This document shows, piece by piece, positions 32,630-42,337 of a DNA stretch of 64,000 nt (its first letter is position 1; every line of letters begins with the position of its first letter). This DNA is from Natranaeroarchaeum sp042663585. GTDB taxonomy: Archaea > Halobacteriota > Halobacteria > Halobacteriales > Natronoarchaeaceae. Location: the NCBI RefSeq assembly GCF_042663585.1, contig NZ_JBHTAN010000006.1, positions 1,488,001 to 1,552,000 of the forward strand. The letters run 5' to 3'. The notes beneath the pieces are model-generated. The model was not told where the DNA came from and did not search any database. It worked only from the letters and a program-made list of their open reading frames with translations. The position numbers and the translations under genes were made by a program.

Positions 32630-33714
32630 ACTGTTAGCACCCCCACGATCACTGCCGTGAGGATCAGGTTCGCGAAGGAAAGGACCAGTAGTCCCTTCCA
32701 GCCGATTTCGATAAGTTGGTCGATCCGCACTCGCGGGATCGCCGAGCGGGCCCACTGCGTGAACAGGAACACCGCCCACATCTTGATGATCATCCAGAGG
32801 AGCCCCGGTAGTACCGGACCGGATGCCCCACCAAGGAAGACTACGGCGATGATCGCACCGCCGAGGAAGATGTGCAGGAACTCACCGAGATAGATCAATA
32901 CGAAGTAGACCGAAGAGTACTCAGTCTGGTATCCCGCGACGATCTCGGTCGGGGCTTCGGGCGTATCGAACGGGTTCCGGCCGACTTCGGCGAGGTTCGC
33001 CGTGAGGAACAGGACGAACGCAAAGGGGTTCACGAATGCGAACCACGTCGGGATCGCCACGCCGGCGACCGTCACGAGCGTCTCCTGTTGTGCGGCGACG
33101 ATTTCGGAAAGCTGGAGTGTGCCTGCGAAGATCACGACCGACATCGCGGTGACGATCAGTGGGATCTCGTAGGCGAGGTTCTGCGCGACCGCGCGCAGAC
33201 CGCCCAGCATCGAGTATTTGTTGTCCGACGCGTAGCCACACATCACCAGTCCGAGACTGGCGATGGACGCCACGGCGAACACGTAGACCAGCCCGATCTC
33301 CGGATCTGCAAGCTGGAAGTTGAGCGGGCCGAGCGAGCCGAGCGGGATCACGGCGAACCCACCCAGTGCGGAGAGAACGACCAGCAGCGGGCCGATGTCG
33401 TAGGCTGGCCGGTCAGCGCCCTCCGGGATAATGAGCTCTTTCGATAGCAGGCGGACTGCGTCGGCGATGATAATGAACAGCCCGAACGGGCCCACACGGT
33501 TGACCGCGATCCGGTCCGTGAACGCGGCGGTGATCTTCCGCTTTGCCCACGGGCCTGCGAGCGCGGCGTTAGTCAGCATGATCGTCGCGACCAGTGCCGC
33601 GGCGATCAGCGCGCCGACGAAGTCGCCGGCGATTCCCAGCGCGTCGAGACCCAGCAGGTCCGCGAGCTGGTCGGGCATCAACGAGACTTCAGTCTGCAGT
33701 GGTCCCGATATCAT
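32626..33714 (-). CDS. nuoH: NADH-quinone oxidoreductase-like subunit H
   Basis: A 362-residue quinone-site subunit with eight or nine helices. It has the conserved loop 'GPFGLFIIIADAVRLLSKE', 'AQNLAYEIPL' and 'EVGRNPFDTPEAPTEIVAGYQTEYSS'. It overlaps nuoCD by 4 nt upstream and nuoI by 3 nt downstream. Confidence 0.96.
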   Translation of the reverse strand: MISGPLQTEVSLMPDQLADLLGLDALGIAGDFVGALIAAALVATIMLTNAALAGPWAKRKITAAFTDRIAVNRVGPFGLFIIIADAVRLLSKELIIPEGADRPAYDIGPLLVVLSALGGFAVIPLGSLGPLNFQLADPEIGLVYVFAVASIASLGLVMCGYASDNKYSMLGGLRAVAQNLAYEIPLIVTAMSVVIFAGTLQLSEIVAAQQETLVTVAGVAIPTWFAFVNPFAFVLFLTANLAEVGRNPFDTPEAPTEIVAGYQTEYSSVYFVLIYLGEFLHIFLGGAIIAVVFLGGASGPVLPGLLWMIIKMWAVFLFTQWARSAIPRVRIDQLIEIGWKGLLVLSFANLILTAVIVGVLTV

Positions 33715-35393
33715 CGGTCCACCTCGCCGAGCACGATGTCGAGGCTACCGAGCGTGGCGACGAGGTCGGCAATGTAGCCCCCTTCGGACATCTCCGGTAG
33801 CGGCTGCAGGTTGGAGAAACACGGGCTACGGATCTTGAACCGTCCCGGCTTGTCTGTGCCGTCCGCACGGATGTAGATGCCGAGTTCGCCCTTCGCACCT
33901 TCGACGGACCGGTAGATTTCGGTATCAGCGTCCGGCTTGAGGGTGCGCGGGACGTTGCTCTGGATCGTGCGGTCCTCCTCGGGCCAGTCCTCGAGCAGGT
34001 CGACACACTGGTCGATGATCTTTGCGGACTCCTCGACTTCCTGCATCCGGACGAGCAGGCGCGAGAAGTTGTCACAGCCGTCTTCGGTAACGACGTCCCA
34101 GTCGAGTTCGTCGTAGTATCCGTAGGGGTCGTCACGACGGATGTCGTAGTCGACGCCGGAGCCACGAGCGACGGGGCCAGTTGCCCCGTACTGCTTTGCG
34201 ACGTCGTGGTTAAGGACGCCAGTATCGATCGTTCGAGCCTGTAGGACCTCGTTATTGGTCAGCAGGTTGTGATACTCCGCGACGGATTCGGGCAGGTCGT
34301 CGAGGAAGTCCCGCGTCTTCTCGAAGAACTCCTCGCGGGGTTCGGGCAGATCCCATGCGACCCCACCCAGCCGGAAGTAGTTGAACATCAGTCGCTGGCC
34401 GGTCAGGTCCTCGAGCAGGTTCTGCACTCGCTCGCGGTCCTGGATCGCGTACATGAACGTCGCCGTGAAGTCGCCGTTGATGTCCAGAGCGAACGTCGCC
34501 AGCGCGAGCATATGTGAGGCGATCCGGCACATCTCCGCACCCATCGTGCGGATGATCTGTGCATACTCCGGGACGTCGAGATCAGCCAGATCCTCTGCCG
34601 CGCGGGCATACGCCCACTCGTTGAGCAGACCGGCCGAGATGTAGTCCCAGCGGTCGGGATACGGCATGATCTGGTGGCGATAGGTTCCCTGCTCGCACAT
34701 CTGCTCCTCGCAGCGATGGAGATAGCCAATGTCGGGTTCGACGTCGGCGACCTGTTCGCCGTCGAGGACCGTCTTCAGGTGCAACACACCGTGGGTCGCT
34801 GGGTGGTGCGGACCGATGTTGAGAAACATCGTGTCCGACTGCTCCTCGTTACCGCGGTGGTCGTCCTGTAGCGGGTTGGCGTGTTCGGTCAGCGAGACGA
34901 TCTGTGGTCGGTCCTGATCATACTCGTTGCGGAGGGGATGCCCCTGCCAGGTTTCGGGAAGGAGAATACGTCGGAGATCCGGGTGCCCCTCGTACTCGAT
35001 TCCCATGAGGTCGTAGGCTTCGCGCTCGTGCCACTCCGCGGTCCGGTAAACTGGTTCCGCGCTCTGGCTCACCGGGTTGTCAGTAGTGGTCGGGACGACG
35101 ACGCTGACCTCCTGCGTGGGGTCCTCGTACTTTTTGAGGTGGTAGATCGACTCGAAACGGTCCTCGTACTGCTGTGAGGTGACACACGAGAGATGATCGA
35201 ACTCCGCTTCGTCGCGGAGTCGGAAGAGCGCTTCCTGCACCTCGTCGGGGCGGATGACGAAGCCCTCGGCGTTGATATGTTCCTCGCGGTCGAGGACGAG
35301 GTCGCCGAGTAGCGCCTCGATTTCGTCGTAGTCGACCTCGCCGGACTCGTCGACGCCGATGTCGGCCGGTACGGGTTTTTCCTGTTTGCTCAT
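33711..35393 (-). CDS. nuoCD: Fused NADH-quinone oxidoreductase-like subunit C/D
   Basis: A 560-residue fusion. NuoC occupies about residues 25-165 ('SVVVPTTTDNPVSQSAEPVYRTAEWHEREAYDLMGI'). NuoD follows from about 185, starting 'MFLNIGPHHPATHGVLHLKT', with 'DPYGYYDELDW' and 'RSPCFSNLQPLPEM' near the quinone site. Fused NuoCD is usual in haloarchaea. Confidence 0.95.
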   Translation of the reverse strand: MSKQEKPVPADIGVDESGEVDYDEIEALLGDLVLDREEHINAEGFVIRPDEVQEALFRLRDEAEFDHLSCVTSQQYEDRFESIYHLKKYEDPTQEVSVVVPTTTDNPVSQSAEPVYRTAEWHEREAYDLMGIEYEGHPDLRRILLPETWQGHPLRNEYDQDRPQIVSLTEHANPLQDDHRGNEEQSDTMFLNIGPHHPATHGVLHLKTVLDGEQVADVEPDIGYLHRCEEQMCEQGTYRHQIMPYPDRWDYISAGLLNEWAYARAAEDLADLDVPEYAQIIRTMGAEMCRIASHMLALATFALDINGDFTATFMYAIQDRERVQNLLEDLTGQRLMFNYFRLGGVAWDLPEPREEFFEKTRDFLDDLPESVAEYHNLLTNNEVLQARTIDTGVLNHDVAKQYGATGPVARGSGVDYDIRRDDPYGYYDELDWDVVTEDGCDNFSRLLVRMQEVEESAKIIDQCVDLLEDWPEEDRTIQSNVPRTLKPDADTEIYRSVEGAKGELGIYIRADGTDKPGRFKIRSPCFSNLQPLPEMSEGGYIADLVATLGSLDIVLGEVDR

Positions 35394-36097
35394 GGCGAAT
35401 CAGCCCAGTTGTACCGCATGACGAGATCTTCCTCGTCGATCTGGTCTGCCAGTTTGTCGACGACCTCGTCTTGTTCGAGGTCGTTGAACTGCTGGAGTTC
35501 GTACGGTTTGACCGTCACCGGTGCGGTCTCCCCGTTGGCGACGCGCTCCTGGAGTTTGACAACGCCGTAGACGAGCGCTTCTGGACGGGGAGGACAGCCG
35601 GGGATATGGATGTCTACCGGGATGACCTCCTCGGCTCCCTTGACGACGTTGTAGCCTTCCTGGAACGGACCGCCGGAGATCGTACACGAACCCATCCCGA
35701 CGACGAACTTCGGCTCCGGCATCTGGTCGTAGACGCGCTTCATCCGCGGGGCGAACTTGGAGACGATCGTCCCGGGAACGATGATCACGTCGGCCTGGCG
35801 CGGCGACGCCCGGGGTACGCCCGAGCCAAAGCGGTCCAGGTCGTGTTTGACCGCGTAGGTGTGCATCATCTCGATGCTACAACACGCGATCCCGAACTGC
35901 AGCATGAACATAGAGGAGCCGCGGACCCAGTTCATGAAACTATCGAACTTCGTAAGGATGAACGGTGACGCACCGAACGCCTCTCGGAGCTTCGAGTTGA
36001 ACCGGTCGTCGGCACCGGGACCGGATCTTGACTCGCGCGTGTCTGTTATCGGGGCTGTGCTTTCCGTAATCGCATCCCGTGGATTGTCACTACTCAT
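35390..36097 (-). CDS. nuoB: NADH-quinone oxidoreductase-like subunit B
   Basis: A 235-residue subunit holding the terminal N2 [4Fe-4S] cluster, with Cys residues in 'FGIACCSIEMM', 'GMGSCTISGG' and 'IPGCPPRPE'. An acidic N-terminal extension of about 45 residues precedes the conserved core. The start at 36097 overlaps the nuoA stop (ATGA). Confidence 0.95.
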   Translation of the reverse strand: MSSDNPRDAITESTAPITDTRESRSGPGADDRFNSKLREAFGASPFILTKFDSFMNWVRGSSMFMLQFGIACCSIEMMHTYAVKHDLDRFGSGVPRASPRQADVIIVPGTIVSKFAPRMKRVYDQMPEPKFVVGMGSCTISGGPFQEGYNVVKGAEEVIPVDIHIPGCPPRPEALVYGVVKLQERVANGETAPVTVKPYELQQFNDLEQDEVVDKLADQIDEEDLVMRYNWADSP

Positions 36098-36501
36098 TGT
36101 TCTATCCGTTTGGTCCGTTCTTGTACGCGGGAACTGCGTGCCCACTCAACTACGCCACTGCGCCACGCCCACGCGAGTCCGACGACGAGGATGCCGACGA
36201 ACACGAGCATCGGAGCCAGGGCTGCCCCTAGCCCGACCAGTCCGATCGCATCCGTGTACACAACAGCCCAGGGGAAGATGAGCACGGTCTCGACGTCGAA
36301 GACGACAAACAGGAGTGCGACCATGTAGTACTGGATGTTGAACCGGATGCGCGTCCCGCCGGTCGGCACCTCACCGCTCTCGTAGGTGGCGCGCTTACTG
36401 TCTTCTGGCACGCTGGGTCGGAGCAACCACGACGCCGCCATCATCGCTAGCGGGATCACGATTGCAACCAACGCCAACGCGCCAACTGCGATCCATGACA
36501 T
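36094..36501 (-). CDS. nuoA: NADH-quinone oxidoreductase-like subunit A
   Basis: A 135-residue, three-helix subunit with the conserved 'YESGEVPTGGTRIRFNIQYYMVALLFVVFDVETVLIFPWA' region. The start at 36501 (MSWIAVGA) was chosen because the longer ATG at 36543 falls inside the probable TATA box. It is the first gene of the nuo operon. Confidence 0.93.
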   Translation of the reverse strand: MSWIAVGALALVAIVIPLAMMAASWLLRPSVPEDSKRATYESGEVPTGGTRIRFNIQYYMVALLFVVFDVETVLIFPWAVVYTDAIGLVGLGAALAPMLVFVGILVVGLAWAWRSGVVEWARSSRVQERTKRIEQ

Positions 36502-36540
36502 ACCGTATTCTCCGTAACGTGCGAGAGTTGGGAACCCACC

Positions 36541-36547
36541 CATATAA
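36541..36547 (-). promoter_or_regulatory. Probable TATA box of the nuo operon
   Basis: Minus-strand TTATATG about 43 nt before the nuoA ATG, predicting a transcript with a leader of roughly 20 nt. Confidence 0.5.
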
Positions 36548-36593
36548 GGGTTGATTCTTGCGATTCTACCGTCATGACGGCCGTCTCGGGGGC

Positions 36594-37235
36594 CTATTCC
36601 TCGCGGTTACGAAATCCGGGTGTGCCGAGTTCGTGGAGGTCAGTGGAGACGTCGCCGACTGCTGCCTGTAGCTCCTCGTGATACTCTATCAGGCGCTCGC
36701 GCAGTTCCTCGTGCTCGCGGGCGAGGATCTGCGTTGCCGACAGCGCGGCGTTGAACGACTTCCCCGCGTCGACAGCTACCAGCGGCGCGCCGGTGGGCAT
36801 CCCGATCACCGAGTCGACCGACTTCTCCTGGACTGGGACGCCGATGACAGGAAGCGGGTAGGCGATCGACGCCGTCATGTTCGGCAGGTCAGCGGATTTC
36901 CCGCCCGCACCCGCGATGATGACCTCGATGCCGCGATCCGCGGCCGTCTCGGCATACGCGTACATCAACTCGGGCGTTCGGTGGGCGGAGACGACGAAGG
37001 TCTCGAACGTGAAGCGGCTCTCTGGCGGGTTCTCGAAATCGGTCTGCTCCTCGAAGCCAAGTTCCTCTACGAAGGCGTCGTACGCCCCCGCTCGCCCCTC
37101 CTCGCTGCCGGCCATCACGTCGAGGTCGGAATCGCTTCCCATGACAATCCCGATATCCGGCGTTGTCTCCGGGTCGCGGTCCTGTGTCGCCTGTGCCTCT
37201 AACTGCTCGATTAGCTTCTCGACTTGGTCTACCAT
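36594..37235 (-). CDS. purE: 5-(carboxyamino)imidazole ribonucleotide mutase PurE
   Basis: A 213-residue enzyme that converts N5-CAIR to CAIR in purine synthesis. It has 'GSDSD', 'SAHRTPE' and the glycine-rich 'IAGAGGKSADLPNM'. It is longer than typical PurE (about 160 residues) because of a coiled-coil-like N-terminal extension of about 30 residues and an insertion between GSDSD and SAHRT. The start at 37235 (MVDQVEKL) was chosen over 37262. It lies downstream of purK on the same strand. Confidence 0.94.
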   Translation of the reverse strand: MVDQVEKLIEQLEAQATQDRDPETTPDIGIVMGSDSDLDVMAGSEEGRAGAYDAFVEELGFEEQTDFENPPESRFTFETFVVSAHRTPELMYAYAETAADRGIEVIIAGAGGKSADLPNMTASIAYPLPVIGVPVQEKSVDSVIGMPTGAPLVAVDAGKSFNAALSATQILAREHEELRERLIEYHEELQAAVGDVSTDLHELGTPGFRNREE

Positions 37236-37307
37236 TAGGTATATCGACGCAGGAGGGTCCAATGTGTGTTTTGGAACGGTCCGTAGGGATACCGGGAGGA
37301 ACTGCCG

Positions 37308-38516
37308 TCAGTCGTCGGTGAACGTCACCGCATCTCGGAGTTCTCGCGCGCGAACCAGTAGCGTGTCGAGGTCGTCGTCCGGACCGGTCAGCGTAATGTG
37401 GCCCATCTTCCGGAGCGGCCGAACGTCCCGCTTGCCGTACCAGTGCAGCGCCGCCCGCGGCGTCGATAACACTTCGTCGAGCTCCCGTAACTCGGCTGGC
37501 TGTGTTTTCTCGACATCGCCGAGGATGTTCGTCATCACCGTGGGATCGCGCTGTTCGGTCGATCCGAGCGGTCGCCCGGTGACCGCCCGGACGTGCTGTT
37601 CGAACTGCGAGGCGACCGCGCCCTCGATGGTCCAGTGCCCCGAGTTGTGCGGTCGTGGCGCGATTTCGTTGACGAGAATATCGCCGTCTCGCGCGCTATC
37701 ACCGCTCGACGCTTCCGAACCGGCATCCTGCTCGCTCGTCTCGAACAGTTCGATGCCGTAGACCCCCCGGCCATCCATCAGGTCGAGAACGTCACGGGCG
37801 ACTGACCGTGCCTGCTCCAGGACGTCCTCGGACGCGCGGGCGGGGACGACCGTCTCGCGAAGGATCTCTTCGCGGTGGATGTTCTCACCGGTCGTGAACG
37901 TCGAGATACCGTCCTCACCTTTGACGCCGATCACGGAGAGTTCGCGCTCGAACTCGACAAACTCCTCGACCATTGCCGACCCGCCCACGGAATCGAGGAC
38001 TGCTTCTGCCTCGTCCGGTGATTCGATCGGTGCGTTGCCACGGCCATCGTAGCCCCCCTCGCGAGCCTTGACCATCGCTGGCGTGCCGAACTCGTCGAGT
38101 GCGTTCCGTAGCTCCGCGGCATCGTCGACCGCGCGATACTCGGGGACTGGGATGCCTGCGTCGGCCAGCGCGTCTTTCTGCCCAAGCTTGTCCTGGATCA
38201 TCCGGAGCGTCTCCGGGGAGGGATGGACCGGCACGTCGAAGTCCGACTTGACGCGTTCGAGCAGGTCGGGGTCGGCCAGTTCGATCTCGAAGGTGAGGAA
38301 GTCAGCGCGTTCGGCCAGTTCTCGGACTGTCTCCTCGTCGTCGAAGCCCCCGACGATTTGATCTTTCACGACGGGTGACGCTGGGCAGTCCGGCGTCGGA
38401 TCGAGGACGACTACCTCGATACCGAGCGGTCCGGCCGCCTCGCCGAGCATTCTACCGAGTTGTCCCCCTCCCACGACCCCTACGGTCGGGCCGGGCGTCG
38501 AAAGCGGTGGTGTCAT
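37308..38516 (-). CDS. purK: 5-(carboxyamino)imidazole ribonucleotide synthase PurK
   Basis: A 402-residue ATP-grasp enzyme making N5-CAIR from AIR, bicarbonate and ATP. It has an N-terminal 'VGVVGGGQLGRMLGEAA', the ATP-grasp core 'AMVKAREGGYDGRGN' and 'EIAPRPHNSGHWTIE'. An acidic insertion near residues 270-285 carries Ser/Asp. Start 38516 (MTPPLSTPG) precedes the Rossmann strand. It pairs with purE 72 nt downstream. Confidence 0.95.
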   Translation of the reverse strand: MTPPLSTPGPTVGVVGGGQLGRMLGEAAGPLGIEVVVLDPTPDCPASPVVKDQIVGGFDDEETVRELAERADFLTFEIELADPDLLERVKSDFDVPVHPSPETLRMIQDKLGQKDALADAGIPVPEYRAVDDAAELRNALDEFGTPAMVKAREGGYDGRGNAPIESPDEAEAVLDSVGGSAMVEEFVEFERELSVIGVKGEDGISTFTTGENIHREEILRETVVPARASEDVLEQARSVARDVLDLMDGRGVYGIELFETSEQDAGSEASSGDSARDGDILVNEIAPRPHNSGHWTIEGAVASQFEQHVRAVTGRPLGSTEQRDPTVMTNILGDVEKTQPAELRELDEVLSTPRAALHWYGKRDVRPLRKMGHITLTGPDDDLDTLLVRARELRDAVTFTDD

Positions 38517-38763
38517 CTTGCTCGTCGATTCTGCTCGCCGGAGGTTAAACGTTACCAACTGGCTGATTCGAGGAGTAGCAGGCAACTCCCGGTCCAGGAA
38601 ACGTATACGAACTACCTCGTGGTTTCCTCATTACTACCGCTTGAGCCCTCTCCGACTCCTCTCTCGTGGGTGCTGCTCCTCGTTTCAGCGAAGGGTTTCA
38701 AACGAGTTATCCATCCTGATAACGGGCGAAAATCATAAATGGGTTTGTATTAACAGAGAAAAT

Positions 38764-41247
38764 ATGTTAGGGGGATTACGATACGTCGTTCCGGACTTCA
38801 TCCGGCGGCGGTACACAGTAAAGTTCGGTATTGCACTGCTCATCCTTGGCCTGTCGGTGGCCTCGATCGGGTTCGTCGCAACCGCAGAAATCGAGGCAGG
38901 CGTCGAGGATAACGTCGAGGAGGAGTACGCCAACATGGCCGAACAGGAAGCGGCGGCCCTCGAATCCTGGGATGATAAACAACGGCTGGTCACGGGGATG
39001 CTGACCGAGTCGGCAATCATCCGGTCGGGCAATGTCGAACGGATACAACCGTACGTGGAACGCTGGAACGTCGCGTTCAATGGCCGCAACGAGGAGGACT
39101 ACGTCGCTGGCATCCACTACGTGGACGTCCAGGAGGGCCAGGTAGTCGCAAGTTCGACGGGACTGGCCGGTCAGCCCGTAGATGCGCTGGAAGTACCCGA
39201 AGATGACCGCGCACAACTGCCGGACGTTCCGCGCGAACAGGCCTATCGGACCGATCCGTATCGAACTGACGACGGTATGGCGGCGATGACGTACATGCGT
39301 CAGGTCGTCGACGATCCGAACCACGCGATAGTCGTGACGATAAACCTGGCAGAGTACTCGCCGAACTTCCAGAGCGCCGACGACGACAGGACGACGCTCG
39401 TCCTCGACGGCGGCGACGACGTCATGCTCGATGACGCCGGCTTCGGGGAGGACGGGTCGGCGTTCCTGACGGCGTACGACGGCCACGGTGATCTGGGATC
39501 GGCGGCGCGTGAGGCCGGCCCCGGAAACCCGTCTGTCGATCATATCAACGAATCACCGACCGGCGTGCTCGCCGGCGAGGCATACGGCTTCCCCGAAGAG
39601 GGCTACGTCGTCGGCTACCAGCAGGTCGAGAATACCGACTGGGTTGTGCTCGTCCACCAGCCCGAAAGTAATGCGTACGGCTTCGTCGACGCAGTCTCGA
39701 CGTGGGGAACCTACGCCACGGCAGGTGGAGTGCTCCTTGTCGGCCTGATCGGCGCGGTGCTCGGGCGCAACACGGCTCGATCGATCGATCGGCTGACTGC
39801 CAAGACGGAGGCGATGGAGGCCGGCGACCTCGACGTCGACTTCGAGACGACGCGGATCGACAACATCGGTCGACTCTACGACGGGTTTGCTAACATGCGC
39901 GACGCGCTCAGAGAGCAGATACGCGACGCCCAGCAGGCCCGCGAGGAGGCCGAATCCGAGCGGGAACGCGTCCAGCGGATCAATCAGGATCTCGAAGCGT
40001 CCGCCGAGGAGTACTGTGCCGTGATGGGCCAAGCCGCGGACGGGGACCTCTCGGTCAGAGCCACGGTCGACGCCGATAACGAGCAGATGCGTGGCATCGG
40101 CGAGGACTTCAACGCGATGCTCGACGAGATCGAGGCAACCGTCCAACAGCTCAAACGGTTCGCAAGCGAGGTCGCGACCGCCAGCGAGGAAGTGACCGCC
40201 TCCAGCGAGGAGGTCCGCGGAGCGAGCGAACAGGTCACCGAATCAATCCAGGAGATTTCCGACGGCGCGGAGCGCCAGAACGACTCCCTGCAGTCGGTGA
40301 GCCAGGAGATGAGCGGCCTCTCGACGACGACCGAGGAGATCGCCTCCTCGTCGAACGAGGTCGCCGACATCGCCGAACGGACCGCCGAAACCGGCCGCGA
40401 GGGTCGCAAAGCCGCCCAGCAGGCGATCGAGGGGATGAACCGGATCGAAGCCGGAAGCAAGGAAGCAGTCGACGAGATCGAGGCACTCCAACAGGAGGTC
40501 GCCCAGATCGACGAGCTACTGGACTTCATCGCCGAGATCGCAGAACAGACGAACATGCTCGCGCTGAACGCCAACATCGAGGCCTCCCGCTCTGGCGACT
40601 CCGAGGACGGCTTCGCCGTCGTCGCCGAGGAGGTCAAGGAGCTATCCGCAGAAACCAAAGAGGCCGCCGAAGACATCGAGGATCGCCTCGAACGGATCAA
40701 GGCCCAGACCGATGACACCGCCGAGGAGGTTCGCACGACGAGCGCGGAGATCACTGACCACACCGAGGCGGTTCGACGGGCGGCGGCCGCGCTCGACGAG
40801 ATCGCCGAGTACGCCCAGGAGACGAACACGGGCGTCCAAGAGATCTCTGCGGCGACCGAACAGCAGGCCGCCTCGACCCAGCAGGTCGTCGCGATGGTCG
40901 ACGAAGCAGCGACGATTTCCGAGGAAACGACCGCCGAATCCGAGAACGTCGCCGCCGCCGCCGAACAGCAGACCACCGCACTCACGGAGGTTTCAGGATC
41001 TGCCTCGGAGCTGGCGAGCCAGGCCGCACAGCTATCCGAAGCGCTCGACCGCTTCGATACAGACGCTGCTGACGGGGCTCATATCCCCTCGCCGACGGAC
41101 GTGGAGGAGGATCCGACTCAGATACCACCAACTGGTTCCGACGAACCGGATGCTGGCGCTAGCGATCCGGATGACGATCCCGACGAGTCGGCTGCCGAAG
41201 AGGCGTTCCGATTCGATCAGACGGTCGACAAGCCCGACGGCGGCTAA
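38764..41247 (+). CDS. Methyl-accepting chemotaxis transducer (dCache type)
   Basis: An 827-residue transducer. TM1 spans about 19-41, an extracellular dCache-like sensor follows to about 305, TM2 about 315-335 ('TAGGVLLVGLIGAVLG'), then HAMP and a cytoplasmic signalling coil. The hairpin tip reads 'EIAEQTNMLALNANIEASRSG...GFAVVAEEVKELS', which binds CheA/CheW. Glu/Gln-rich repeats on both sides are likely methylation sites for CheR/CheB. The ligand is not evident. A TATA-like ATCATAAATG gives leaderless spacing to ATG 38764. Confidence 0.92.
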   Translation: MLGGLRYVVPDFIRRRYTVKFGIALLILGLSVASIGFVATAEIEAGVEDNVEEEYANMAEQEAAALESWDDKQRLVTGMLTESAIIRSGNVERIQPYVERWNVAFNGRNEEDYVAGIHYVDVQEGQVVASSTGLAGQPVDALEVPEDDRAQLPDVPREQAYRTDPYRTDDGMAAMTYMRQVVDDPNHAIVVTINLAEYSPNFQSADDDRTTLVLDGGDDVMLDDAGFGEDGSAFLTAYDGHGDLGSAAREAGPGNPSVDHINESPTGVLAGEAYGFPEEGYVVGYQQVENTDWVVLVHQPESNAYGFVDAVSTWGTYATAGGVLLVGLIGAVLGRNTARSIDRLTAKTEAMEAGDLDVDFETTRIDNIGRLYDGFANMRDALREQIRDAQQAREEAESERERVQRINQDLEASAEEYCAVMGQAADGDLSVRATVDADNEQMRGIGEDFNAMLDEIEATVQQLKRFASEVATASEEVTASSEEVRGASEQVTESIQEISDGAERQNDSLQSVSQEMSGLSTTTEEIASSSNEVADIAERTAETGREGRKAAQQAIEGMNRIEAGSKEAVDEIEALQQEVAQIDELLDFIAEIAEQTNMLALNANIEASRSGDSEDGFAVVAEEVKELSAETKEAAEDIEDRLERIKAQTDDTAEEVRTTSAEITDHTEAVRRAAAALDEIAEYAQETNTGVQEISAATEQQAASTQQVVAMVDEAATISEETTAESENVAAAAEQQTTALTEVSGSASELASQAAQLSEALDRFDTDAADGAHIPSPTDVEEDPTQIPPTGSDEPDAGASDPDDDPDESAAEEAFRFDQTVDKPDGG

Positions 41248-41292
41248 CCGCTGATCGACACATCCTAACGCCGTCAACGATCATCTGTAGCT

Positions 41293-42255
41293 ATGAACCC
41301 ACAGATTCGCGTGCTCGCGACCGGTGGCACGATCGCGGCAACAGCGGGAGAGGCCGGTGCCACTCCAACCCTGACCGGCGAGGACCTTGTCGATGCCGTC
41401 GGCGAGATCGAGTCGTACGCAGACGTCGATGTCGAGCGTGTCTGTGACGAACTGAGCTTTCATCTGGGCTTCGATCAGGTCGCCGACCTCGCGCGGGCAG
41501 TCGAACGCGCTGAGGACGAGGGTATCGACGGCGTCGTCGTCACCCACGGCACGGACACGATGGAGGAATCGGCGTACTATCTGGACCTCGTTCTCGACAC
41601 CGACATCCCGGTCGTGTTCACCGGCGCACAGCGGCCGGCCGACGCGGTGAGCCCGGACGGCCCTGCCAACCTGCTGGCCGCGATCAGGACGGTGGCCGAC
41701 GAACGCTTCGAGACGGGGGTCTATGTCGCCTTTAACGACACCGTCCACGCCGCCCGATGGGTGACCAAATCCCACGCCAGTGCGCCTGACGCCTACTCCT
41801 CGCCCGCGGCCGGATCGGTCGCGGAACTGACCGCCGATGGCATCTCGCTCCGCCGCCCCCCACGAAGCGAGTCGGTGACGTTGCCGACCACGGAACTCAC
41901 GAAGACGGTCAAGACGCTTCACAGTGGACTGGACGTTGAGGACACACTGCTCCGGCACGCAATCGTCGACGGCGTCGGCGGCGTCGTCCTTGCGGGAAGC
42001 GGAATCGGGAATACGTCACGACGTCTCGGCGATACCGTTGGCGAAGCGATCAATCGGGGACTACCCATCGTTCTCGCAACGCGGTGCTACCGGGGCGAGG
42101 TTGCGGCGAAGTATGGCGACCGCGGGGGCAGTTACACGCTTCACGAACACGGCGCGATTCCGGCGGGCGATCTCCCACCCTGGAAAGCCCGGATCAAACT
42201 CGGTCTCGCGCTATCGGCGTTCGACGACGAAAAAGCAGTTCGAGACGCCTTCTGA
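41293..42255 (+). CDS. L-asparaginase family protein
   Basis: A 320-residue type I/II asparaginase fold with the two catalytic threonine motifs, 'ATGGTIAAT' near 8-16 and 'VVTHGTDTMEE' near 82-92. It hydrolyses asparagine to aspartate. No signal peptide is seen, so it is likely cytoplasmic. Lacking the N-terminal extension of archaeal GatD, it is not the amidotransferase subunit. Confidence 0.9.
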   Translation: MNPQIRVLATGGTIAATAGEAGATPTLTGEDLVDAVGEIESYADVDVERVCDELSFHLGFDQVADLARAVERAEDEGIDGVVVTHGTDTMEESAYYLDLVLDTDIPVVFTGAQRPADAVSPDGPANLLAAIRTVADERFETGVYVAFNDTVHAARWVTKSHASAPDAYSSPAAGSVAELTADGISLRRPPRSESVTLPTTELTKTVKTLHSGLDVEDTLLRHAIVDGVGGVVLAGSGIGNTSRRLGDTVGEAINRGLPIVLATRCYRGEVAAKYGDRGGSYTLHEHGAIPAGDLPPWKARIKLGLALSAFDDEKAVRDAF

Positions 42256-42337
42256 GGGGGCACGTCGTTTCGAGTCGTATAACGTCTCGCTTCTCGCGGC
42301 ATTCGCCGCTCACATATTCGAGACGCGTGGCGTCTCG

